Assembly: GCA_951799445.1 (NCBI GenBank)
Contig: OX637289.1
Location: forward strand, 11,375,321-11,439,320
Source: Pseudisothecium myosuroides
Lineage: Eukaryota; Streptophyta; Bryopsida; Hypnales; Lembophyllaceae
Direction: 5' to 3'
Length of the DNA stretch: 64,000 nucleotides
Below, piece after piece: positions 13,141-24,200 of this stretch. Numbering within the stretch: the first letter of the stretch is position 1; every line of letters starts with the position of its first letter. The notes below the pieces were generated by a model. The model did no database searches and was not told the origin of the DNA. It worked only from the letters and a program-made list of their open reading frames with translations. The translations under genes and the position numbers were made by a program.

Positions 13141-14268
13141 CATCGTCACTTGACCGTTGTTGCTAGGGATATGGAGCCATGACGGCCAAAAGCTTCGACA
13201 ATGCTCCTCTAATTGCGAAATCTGGCCATGTCATGAGCTGCTCGATCTCCACTAGCAACAACGTCGGGATGCCGTGCAGCTTCCCTAATTATGCGGTGCG
13301 AAATCAGACATTTCCGATCCTCTTCATACGCCACAAATTGCAAAGCTCCATTAGGGACGAGCCAATGAGACCTGGGCCAAGCCTTTGCTCAATCCATGCA
13401 GGCCTTCCTCTCGTAGAGTGCTCTGGAAAGCGTCACAGAAGCGCAGATACAACTTAAATTGCAAAATCCACGTTGCGGGTTTTGAGCCCATTATTATGGA
13501 CACGGTCATCTGGTTTGAAGTCAGGTCTTGAGCGGGAATTGCAAAATCTTTAGTCATACTGACAATATGATGGATACAACAATGGGCATAACGTTACTAA
13601 TCGGCAATAGACGTTGGCCACAAGTCTTACATGGAACGAAATTTAGAATCCAAAAGCTCCTTCATAACACCCACTGTTGCGTGAAACACGTGGTCAAGGT
13701 TAGAATATTGTTCCATCCTCCAATTTCTGGTTCAGTACTAATAATAATGTGGAACTTTCTTCAACATTTTGCAGACATTGTATGTGATTTTTGAAGTTGT
13801 TGTATTGGTACAATGACTGTATTCGCTTATCACCAGTCGGTTTCTATGCTTTCACTTCAGGCTTACAGGATGTGATGTATCCTTGTGCTGAATCCACCAG
13901 TAGAGCAAGCGACCGTAAGTATCCCGGGAAGTATCTGCTCAGCGAGAGCGAAGGCATCTTTCTGTACCACCATGTTACTATCTCAATGTCAGCTATATAT
14001 CGCCTTCACATGGATGGAAAACTCCTGTTGGCCATTTGCAGCCTTCCTCTGAAGAATAAAATGCTTCTCTCCTCCTTGTTTTTAAGATGGAATTGAATGT
14101 CTTATTTGAAATCCAGCTATGGTCGTATGCGAAGGGCTTTGTCACTAATTCTCATCTGGTACAGTCTGTTGACTCAACTGTATGCAACACGATTTCTTGG
14201 CCTAATTTAGATAAGTAGTTCCCAAACTTCGACCAGGAGCCGAGGGGCTGATTTTGAGTTAGATTAAC
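13141..14268. other. Intergenic, no gene recognised
   Basis: The first half (to about 13500) is moderately GC-rich, and its minus-strand translation has protein-like stretches broken by stops at about 13290-13320 and 13160. It may be an old gene remnant, but I could not identify it. The rest is ordinary intergenic DNA. Confidence 0.3.
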
Positions 14269-16400
14269 CCCTCAAGGACCACTCAGGGCTAGTTCACATT
14301 TTTAAAATTGAGAAGATGTATTATGAAATGTAACTTACAAGAATAATTTAATGATGACCCTCAAACATTAGTTGTTAAATTTGATCCACAGATTATATCA
14401 TTAAGGTTAAATCAACTAGTTCTCAAACCAATGTTATTCAAATGAAATTTGAAGCCAAGAATTGAAAATTTCTTCTAAAATCGATTGGAGATTGAATATC
14501 TGTTATTTTCTCAAGAATTTTTTCCATGAAGTTCACAATGTTAAGTAGTAATCATAGCAATTTTTGAAGATTTTTTACTTTCCTTTTTTATTCAAGTTGT
14601 TTCGGAATGGTCATTATTTGAACTAAAAAAGTTACTTTGTAAGACCAAAGCTATATTATCATTTTCAATATCATCAAAAAGTTGGAAATTGCCAAAAATT
14701 ACACTAAAATTGATAATTTTTTGATGATATTGAAAATGATAATTTAATTTTTTTGGATTTGTTGAATCAATCATGTGCATTATGAACTCTAGTCTTTGTA
14801 CAAAAGAAATTGTATCTAAAAACGCATTATATGACTGTAAAATGTCAACTTCCTTCAATTTTCGTGTACAACAATCTGAAATGATGTATACTAACATGAA
14901 AAGGTACAAAAAAAATGGGGGGTTCTAAGAAAAGATTGTGTGACAAAGGATAAAGTAATTCCAATTCATGCTGCACAAACCTGAGTTTCAAACACGGAAA
15001 TTTATTTTCTTTCATATTACAACTACTTTTCTCTTCAAACTTCCACAATAATCTGTAGTATGTTGCACACTACAACTTTCATGTAAATACTTTTGAACTT
15101 TGTCCGTTGAAAAGGTTTCAAATTTCTACTCCATACCTTTAGTTTGTTTGTTTTGTTTGTTACATTGAGATCTCCCAATCCGTACGTCTCTTGGTTGCAT
15201 ACTTGGGTTCGTCGAAAAGCGCTTTGCAAGGAAAGGTACATGGGCTTTGTTTTGTGGCGTTGGGACCAACGGTAGGAAAGTTATGGATTTTTGAGTTATT
15301 TTTGGAGTTTAAAAAGTACTAAATTATACTAGATTATGTATCTTTTGAACTGTCAATTAATCAAGTTTTGGGTACCGTTGGAAAGCTCTCAGCAAGGAGG
15401 GATGAATGGGCTTGGTTTCAAGTCATTTGAACCTATGGTGGGAAAGTTATGAATTTTTTAGTTATTTTTTGTTTTAAAAATGACTTTTACTTTTGTTTTG
15501 GCTATGGCAATGGCACAAGGCAAACTACACTAATGATGGTATTTAGTGTTACCCCACTACTTGCTTTCAAAATGCCATAAAATTTTACTCTTGATGAATA
15601 CTTTTACATTCATTGACAACCACAACTTTGGAACATATCAATACCTATGCTCTTGGTAAAAATATTCATGAAGAATAATAAGTTATAACATTTTAAAATA
15701 AATTAGTGTAGGTAACACTATATACCATCATTAGTATAGTGAGGCTTGAAATCAGTGGTCATGGGCCCATCCTTAACGTGCCACTACCTTAGTCTGATGT
15801 TTTACTTGGGAGGAAAAATGACCGGCCGTGACACATACCAAACACAAAATTGAGATTCCTAAATCCCCTCCTCGAGATAACCTTGCTATCTTATATAAGG
15901 TAGTGTGCTCTAAAAGCGAGCGGCCTCTTCAAATCGACCCTATATTTAAGTATGAAATGAATATTAGGTGGTCCTTAAATGGACCTCTCAAGTCATTGAG
16001 AGAATCGAGAGAGAAGCATTATCTATTGTAAGAGCCAATCATTGGCCTTCATTCACTCAAATCACTTTAGAAGTTGCAAGTGGTCAGATTTTGGAAGACC
16101 TAGGGTCACAAATAGGTGACTACAATAGTTCTTTTTTTAAAATTCATAAGTAATTCAAAAATGATTCAAAAAATATGAAACCACTTGAGTTACATTCCGC
16201 ATCCATTTTTCTTTCTCTGAAAAATGATCCAAAAATATTTCTGTTTACGTAAACCTGTGAAAAAGGCAGACCAGCCCTTAAATGGTCGCTTTTAGGCCAT
16301 AGTACCTTAACATAAAATGAAATTCTCAGAGCAGTGAATCATACCAATCAACTTAAAACAGTAAACCACACAAATTAGATAACACAAATATCCGAGTGCC
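14269..16400. repeat. Cluster of dispersed repeats with a perfect 26-bp hairpin
   Basis: A solitary TTAA-family left end (TTAACCCCTCAAGGAC) lies at about 14269. Perfect 26-bp inverted arms sit at 14655-14680 and 14718-14743 with a 37-base loop. About 14740-15110 is homologous to 56520-57280. About 15220-15470 carries two units of the GGCTTTGTTTTGTGGCG family. About 15950-16300 is homologous to 29230-29590. No coding gene is present; the short plus-strand frames at 15828-16153 lie inside the last repeat. Confidence 0.6.
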
Positions 16401-16846
16401 TGAATGTACGTTTAAAATGTATCTGTACATTTAAAATTCTGGCAGTAACAACTGCCATAGATTATCTGATACTGTAGAACAAGAACAAAACCTGCAACTA
16501 CTATCCTCCTATTAGGCCCAACTACATGAACAAAATGCAGAAAAAGTGGGTTCACCAACAAGCAGTTGCAAACCTGCCGTGTCGTTCGCAAGCTGCTGCT
16601 CAGTTGGTACCCATGACTTTCTGCTATTGAACTACACGAATATCTACAAGAATACTTAAAAAAGAAATTCAAACATTGAAAAACTCTGAACTCCTCGGTG
16701 ATAGGAAAACATTTCAACCCTGCTAGTTGCCGTGAAACTGCAAAAGCCTTGACCTTTCTCAATTTCACTAAAGATAAAGACCTTCGCCGCTCTTAATAGA
16801 TTAGTAGATGACGGTTCACCAGCCATTACCATCGCCGGGATCAGTA

Positions 16847-19800
16847 TTACTCTGAGCGAATCCGCTTCCCTGAATTTGGAGAAGCGATGGGGCTTTTGTT
16901 GCTCCGGGCAGATGACGTTTCAAGAAATTGCCAGCCTTCATCGTCACCCGAGTCGGTATTGGACTGAGCGGATCCAGTCCTTTGAGACTCTTCAGCATCT
17001 CTTCCACCATCGGTGAGGGAAATCCTGGAGACTGCTTCAGCGAGTTCAGAGTTCGATAGATCCTCGGTGTTCTCCCCACCTTCTCCAGCTCTGGTAGCGC
17101 TTTGATAGCTGCTGCCTGATTGGCTCAGAGCAACAAATTGACTATTTCCGGCGTCATCTAATTTCGCACTGCCATCTTTACCGGACACAACCGAGTTACT
17201 AAGAGACCGGGAACCCAGCATCTGCAGGAAGCTGTTTTCCCCGAACAAAATGCCTTCGTCCAATTGCTTCTTTACGACTGCCACATCTTCAGATATAATT
17301 GCCATTTCGCCCCTATATCACACCGTACAACATTCAGGTTAACAAATGCATATTGTGAAAGTAAGATTGATGAGACGAATCCTACAAAATCCAACTACAG
17401 TTCAAATACGGGGATCTACTTCCAACTATCTTCGAAACTAAACTAACACTTACTGTAATGAATCCACAACGCTGCCCCGGTTGATCAGGAAGTCCCGCAA
17501 CTGCAGCAACAGGATCAATAGGTTAGTTGAAGGAATAAAAGTGTAGATTGAAACTTAGAACTGGCAATAAAAAAAAGACATGTTGCATCTCAACAATTAA
17601 AACAGCCGCCATTCCCTACCTTAGTGCAAGCCTCCTCTTCCGCATCAAGGTCTCGAGACTCTTGAGCAACCTTAGCCATCTGTTCTTCTTCTATAGCAAG
17701 CATAGATCGAGCACTTTCTTCTTTCAGACGTTTCTCCGTCTCTGCAGCCTCTCTCTCCGCATTCGCAAGGTCAATACGTCCTTGGAGAGTTGCTCGCATC
17801 TAGTTGCCACAGAAATTCACACAAAAATCATCAGGTAGAGGTTTTCAAACTCTTCTCTAAAAAACCACCGACTTCTGGACAATCCTCACAAATTGCATAT
17901 AAAGGTAAACAAGACAAAAAGGTTTTCAAAATGATAAAGATAATACAAGAACAACTTTATGAATAATTCAACATGACATCCATACAATATAAGAAGAAAA
18001 TTAGAATTACAACATCGTTAATACCCTCTGCGAGGTGCACGAAGAACAGTCACGCTCTATGTACCACAAAAACAACAAGAACTCATACCTCTTGAACGGC
18101 AACAAAGGCCTTCTCTCTCTCTGTCTTCAGTTGAGCAAGTCGACGTTGGAGCTCTAGAGATTCAGTTTCAAGCACAGCCTTTTCCCCGTACACTTCGCCG
18201 GCATGCTACAGACATCAATCAAACCATCCGCATGAACATAATCATAGAAACCACAGTAACCCAAGAGAGGGATGCATGCGACACTATATTATATCTCACT
18301 CCAGTGTAGTATGCATGCTATAAATTAATTTAAGCAAAAAACAGAGCAGGGTATCTAGAGAAATATGCAATAAAAACTATTGGGTAACTGGTCACAGAAT
18401 GACACGCAACATCACACAATGACCTTGCTACCTCAGTTAGGCTAAACTGCTACTTGTTACAATAAGAATCTAATGCTAAAAAAGCAACAGGAGAAACAAA
18501 CCATCTCATTAACTTCGCGGGCTCGCACAAGCATAGCTTGCATCTCTTTGACGTCAGCAAGCACATCCAGTCCACCATTCACTGCATCCTTCTTTGCCTG
18601 TTGTGCAGTCGTTTCAGCTTCTTCAACTGCGGCTCGCATTGCTCGCATCTCTTCAATCGCTACTACCAATGCATCCTGAACAGCAACAGAGCAATGAATA
18701 CTATTATTCAATAATCAACAAGATCTGAAGCAACATCTGGAAGACAGTCAAAAAAATTGAATTCATCCCCAAGCAAGGAGGTGCGTCCATACATTAAACC
18801 ACTCTGCTCCTCTCCCTACATCCCGGAATACAGATCTAGAAGTGACGATATTCCTATAAAGATAAGCTGTATTGATTGAAAGGAAAACAACATAACCACG
18901 GAGTGGACTTGTAAAGATTCCACCAAAAACCCATCTATCAATAAAAAGTAACATCATAAAAAATTCAAGAAATATCGACCAGGACTCTGTGTGAATAATC
19001 AAGAAGAATGAGTTTTGCAGACAAACCAACCTTGTCAGATTTGGCGCCATTCACCAATTCGTCCAGGGCATCAACACCAAGCACCTGTGAAGATGCATTC
19101 ATCAAACTATCGGCACTAGTGATGAACAAGCCATCATAAGTCTCTTCCAGAACTGAAGACTCCATCAACCTGCTGCCTTCACCTGAATATCTCGACACTT
19201 CATCAAACTGTCCAGAAGGCACAGCCAAAAGAGAGCTCTTCGAGTCCTGCATATCTGAATAGTCATCGTCGCTGTCATAGGCCCATCTGCTGCCCTTACT
19301 ACTCACGTGCTTTTGTAGTGGTCTTTCCTCATCGCTCTGCAGGTCTTCCAATCTGCTAGTCCCAACATCAGCCACTGAATAATCGCCTTCAGTCACAAGA
19401 TCCAGAACACTGCCGTAGAGAGATTCCGCCAAGTACGCAGTTTCGTCCTTTACTTCAACGTCAGCACGTGGTTGAGCAAGACTGTTATCAATACTAGGTG
19501 AAGACAGAAACCCAGAAAGCGGCGCTCCAGTGTCCATCCGAGTTCGACCACTATCTTGATGACGAACTAATGTATCTGGTTCACTTTCGGTCAAAGATTC
19601 TGAAAGTACAGTATCTGTGTAACAAATAACAAGCCGATTAGTTCACGACAACCGTCCAAAAACAAGGTGTACATGACGTTTAGCGAAAACTATCGTCTTG
19701 TCAAACGAAAGATTGCAGCTTAGCAAAACACATATATATCGAAGAATTTTATTCTCAAGAGCAGAAGCTTCTCACAAGGTGACTTGAGCGCGAATTCGTA

Positions 19801-20908
19801 AGTGAATGACTCCTGCTGTTGCTCCTGCTCGGTCGTCCTGACATTACCAACTGGTATGTCGATAGGTAATGATTCTGGAGCAGGTAATTTCGAACTCTCG
19901 ACTGCTTTGCCAGAACGCTGTGCCAAAGGATCGCCATGCAAAACCAAAGGTGATTGATCAACAAAGTTGCTTCTGCTCTCAACAGAAGATCCACCTACGT
20001 TGAAAAAGTCGCCAATTAGGTCGAATGCGTTAAAAGGGTCTCGCTTCTTAGCACTCTTCACTTCAGCAGATCGTTTGTTGTTCGTAGCCGCGGAGGTCTG
20101 CACACCCGATCGCGAGTCATTAAATCCCCCAGAGACGGCCGACCTGGAGGATCCAGAGATGAGTTCTTTCGCAAGTCGCTCGTCAACTTTTCCCGTCGAG
20201 GGTTGCTCAAGCACTTCTGTAAGGATGAACTCTACGGCTGCATCGATTTCATTACTTTCGAGCACAGTTCCCTTCAATATGCGGATATCCACCTGCACAA
20301 TGCAATTGCATAGGTTATACCCTAATTTCAGCAGCCAGCAGAAACTCAAAGAAAGAATTACTCCGACGTCGTTGGAAGTTATCAACATAAAGAACTCTCA
20401 CTACCCTGGTAGAGCATTAAACCGCAAAAGACATCGAAATGCATTATTTGATACGCCGGCTTGAATTGCGAGCTCATAAGATCGATTTCCCGAAAAGCAT
20501 TTCAACTCACCGACCACGGAAAAGCGCCACCACATATACATATAAAATTTTTATCATCCCAAGCAAGCATCAAACCGCAATCAAAACACATCATTCACAC
20601 CTATCGACTCTGCATGCGACTTAACATCCGATCGACTTCCTGGACAGAGACCTCGCCTACGAAATTAGGAAGCAGAGCATTGTAATTCACCGCCCTAAGA
20701 CCGAAAACGCCACAAATCAACCCTCCCCTTCCAACCAAACCCTAGAACACTTCCAAAGAAAGCACACGAACCCTAGGTCCATCACCGCACAACGAAAAGA
20801 TCAAAAACAAACAAAACCTCTCTCACCCACCTGAGGAAACATAACCCTCAACGTGTTCAACGTGGCCCGTTGCTCCTGATTTCCCCATTCCTTGATCTCT
20901 TTCTCCAT
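16847..20908 (-). CDS. CUE-domain coiled-coil protein, eight exons
   Basis: Predicted ubiquitin-binding CUE protein. Exons, all with GT/AG borders: 20908-20831, 20292-19776, 19614-19031, 18675-18502, 18206-18089, 17799-17620, 17500-17454, 17312-16847. It starts MEKEIKEWGNQEQ. The CUE motif spans the first junction, with VMFPQ then VDIRILKG and the acidic helix EFILTEVLEQP, at about residues 15-62. A Ser-rich middle (about 63-393) follows. Exons 4-7 encode a heptad-rich coiled coil (about 394-560) and a low-complexity tail ends RIRSE. The architecture matches the plant CUE plus coiled-coil family; biochemical function is not established there. One oddity: all exons except the fifth add up in frame, while exon 5 is 118 nt, one base too long. 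Its frame is kept only if a cryptic AG acceptor at 18194-18193 is used (105-nt exon). Without the extra base the protein would be 720 residues. Confidence 0.85.
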
Positions 20909-22090
20909 CGCGCCTACAGAACATCCCACCGCCACAACTAACCGTCAGCACCGACAAACCCAATTGCACCGCCTCCGCCCTCCCTCCCTGCCAATTTCCA
21001 TCCTAGGCAACGACAACGACAACACCAACACCAACACCAACGCCATCACATCACATAACATATCGCATCGCATCACATATCACATGACATAATTGCGATC
21101 AAGAGCACAGCAGCAACAACAAGATGTCCTGCGGAAGCTAAGTCCGCCCCTCCCACCTACACGACGCCTCATCATCCAGATGTCTTCTTTTTCTGACTTA
21201 CTACGATCACGCAAAGACCGCCAGAGGTGCGCAACGGAATGTTCCTCCATGAGTCGACGATCAAAGGCATGAAAGCAGACGACCGCAACTCATGCAACTC
21301 TAGCTCTCACCCCCCCAAGCCAAGGAAGATACTGTATCTCAGACCACTCCCCCCGCCACTCCCTCCCCCAAGAGTGAGAAACCTGGATAGCCGACGCAAG
21401 ATCGAGTCAAAACTCACATCCGTTGTCCGCCATCACATATCATCACATCACATATATCGCAAGCACCACAATTCCCCATCCCACCCCCTTACAACTAATC
21501 AATTCCCACACCCCAACCACCACCACCACCACCAAATTCAGTTGCAAGAGCAAAAGGAGAAAGAAACCCTCACTCGTCCGTCCGTCCACTCAGTCGGGGG
21601 TAGTCTAGGTGCGGAGGTTCGTTTCCAATTAGGCTTCTTCTGTGACAATTGCTGGCCGCCGGCGCAATTGTCACAGAGAGCAGCGTCTTAGTTGTCGACG
21701 GACGCTGAAGGAAGGGAAGAAGGAGAAGAAGGGAAGAAGGGAAGAAGTAAAGTGAAGGGCACGCAAGGGACACAACTGCTGCTGCCCCACAACCACGCTC
21801 GTCGACGGATTCCTCACGACGGACTCGCTTGCAAATCCCGAGACAACACGTACCAGGACAACCAAGGTGGCAGGACGGCGAAGGGTGCCCGGCTTGGAAC
21901 TTATAAGCCGACTCCTCGCGGGGCTCCGGCACCGCTCTTCCGTCCGTTCCCCGGTGGGGGGGAACGTGCTCCCACTTGCGGTGGCTTTGGAAATCAACAA
22001 ACTCGTGGCAGAAATAACTCTAAGTGTGGAAGTCGTGTTAATTTAGAAAATTTGGGACTGGGAACAGGCAGAGGAACTGAAGAATGAGAG
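20909..22090 (-). promoter_or_regulatory. 5' UTR and promoter region of the CUE gene
   Basis: A GC-rich block with minus-strand CT-rich tracts: 21690-21760 is almost pure purine on the plus strand. It also holds microsatellite-like CAACAC and CATCACATA runs at about 21003-21090 and a CCA/CAC run near 21515-21535. The plus- and minus-strand open frames here are repetitive, overlap each other and resemble no family, so I treat them as leader and promoter sequence. Composition drops abruptly near 22090. Confidence 0.45.
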
Positions 22091-22099
22091 GATGTTAGC

Positions 22100-24200
22100 T
22101 CTGGAAGAGGGAGTGTTGAGACTAAATATAAACTAGTGTGCCTTGTGCCATTGCCACAGCCAAAACAAAAGTAAAAGTAATTTTTCTAATTTTTTAATTC
22201 AATAATAACTTCAAAATTTAATAACTTTCACACTAGAGCTCTAAACGCCACAAAACAAAGGTTGTGGCACCCCTCCTCACCAAGGGCTCCGATAGTTCCA
22301 AACACGCGACCAAAGGACGCACAATCCGGGAGATCTCAACATAACAAAACAAACAGCCAAATTTAAGGTGTGGATAGGTACTAGTGTGCCTTGTGCCGTT
22401 GCCACAACCAAAATAAATGTAAAAGTAATTTTCTAACTTTTTAATTCATTAAACCTTATAATTCAATACTTTTCACATCGTAGTGTGAAAGGTTGCATTT
22501 TTGGTATGAAAGCTTTATGCATAAAGGAGTGCAAGGGCTTTGTTTTGAGGTGTTTGGACATGCAATGTGAAAGTTATGTTCTTTCCAAAATAAAAGATAA
22601 TTTAATTCAATTTTTAATTTTAAAAAATCCAAAAGAGCTTTGTTTTGTGGCGTTTGGATATGCAATGTAAAAGTTATGATCTTTCCAAAATAAAAGGTTA
22701 TTTTATTTTATTTTATTTATGATTCATAAAACTTTGAAATTCAATAACTTCTACACTGTAGGTCCAAACGCCATGAAAGAAAGTCCGTACACCCCTTCTT
22801 GCAAAGAGCTTTCCAACCGTATCAAGAATAATGCCAGACGCCTCGAGGTTTCTTACATCTCAAGTATTAAAAAAAAAACCCACTAAATTAAGGTATAGAC
22901 TAGTGTGTCCTATGCCGTTGCCACAACCAAAATAAAAATAGAAATATTTTTTTAATTTTTTAATTCATTAAAATTTGAAATTCAATCGTAATATGAGAGT
23001 TTGCATTGTTGGTATGAATAGAAAGCTCTATGCACATTGAAGAGTGCAAGGGATTTGTTTTGTGGCGTTTGGACATGCCATGTGACAATTATATTTTTCC
23101 AAAATAAAATTTTCTTTAATTCATTTTTTTAATTTAAAAAAATTCATAAATTTCACATTGTAGGTCCAAACACCACTAAATTAGCACAAATAAAAAGTTC
23201 TATGCTTGAAGGAGTGCAAGGGCTTTGTTTTGTGGTGTTTGGACACCCAATGTAAAAGTTCCAAATTTTCTTAAATAAAAGACAATTCAATTCAATTTTT
23301 GAATTAATAAAAACTTTGAAATTCAATAACTTTCACACCCTAGGTCCAAACGCTACGAAACAAAGTCCGTACACCCCTCCTTGCCAAGAGCTTTCAAGGA
23401 GTATCAAGAACGCCGTTGGACGCCTCATAGTTTGTTAGATCTCAGCGTATCAAACAAAAGAAACAAGCAAACAACCTAAGTTAAGGTATAGATTAGTGTG
23501 CCATGTGCCGTTGTCAGAACCGAAATGTAATTAAAATTAAATTTTTCTAGTTTTTTTGTTAAAAAATAACTCAAAATTCAATAACTTTTCCACTGCAGGT
23601 TCAAACGCCCATGCACCCCTCCTTCTCAAGAGCTTTCCGATAGTACCAAGCATGCAAACAAGGGACGCCTGGTCCAAAGAGATCTCAAAATAACAAAAAA
23701 AACTAACTAATTTAAGGAAATGGATGGATGGATGGATAAATGGACTAGTGTACCCAGTGCCATTACCACAACATACTAAAAATAAAAGTAATTTTTTAAT
23801 TTAAGTTGTAAAAATTTCAAAATTTAGCTACTTTCACATTATAGGTTCAAAATAAAGGAGGAGGAATGTAAGGGCTTTGTTGCGGTGTGAGAGCCTACGT
23901 TTTTTATACAAATAGAAAGCTTTTATGCATGAAGGAGTGCAAAGACTTTGTTTCATGGCTTCTGGATATGCAATATGAAAGTTATGTTTTTTCCAAACTA
24001 AAAGATAATTTAGTTCAAATTTTTAATTTAAAAAAAAAATCAAAATCCATAAATTTCATACAATAGGTCCAAATGCCACAAAATAAAGTTTGTGCATCTC
24101 TCTTTGCAGAGAGCTTTACAATAGTACCAAAAATGTGGCTAGGGGGCTCATGGTTTCTTAGATCTTAATATATGAAACAATGAAACAAAACAATCTATAT
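22100..24200. repeat. Fold-back repeat array, units in both orientations
   Basis: About ten diverged units of roughly 70-120 bp. Sense units carry the core GGGCTTTGTTTTGTGGCGTT (for example about 22530, 22628, 23040, 23215, 23945). Antisense units carry the reverse complement, such as CCAAACGCTACGAAACAAAG (about 22235, 22755, 23340, 23595, 24065). They alternate with a second module starting ACTAGTGTGCC...GTGCC at about 22132, 22382, 22905, 23492 and 23745, and with a GAGATCTCA...ACAAAC spacer. Because sense and antisense units lie within a few hundred bases of each other, a transcript could fold into long imperfect hairpins. Non-coding. Confidence 0.7.

Noticed and set aside
21227..21691. 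154-codon plus-strand frame upstream of the CUE gene
   Set aside because: Its His/Pro/Ser-rich translation comes from CAC/CCA microsatellite and CT-rich leader sequence; minus-strand frames overlap it and no family motif is present.
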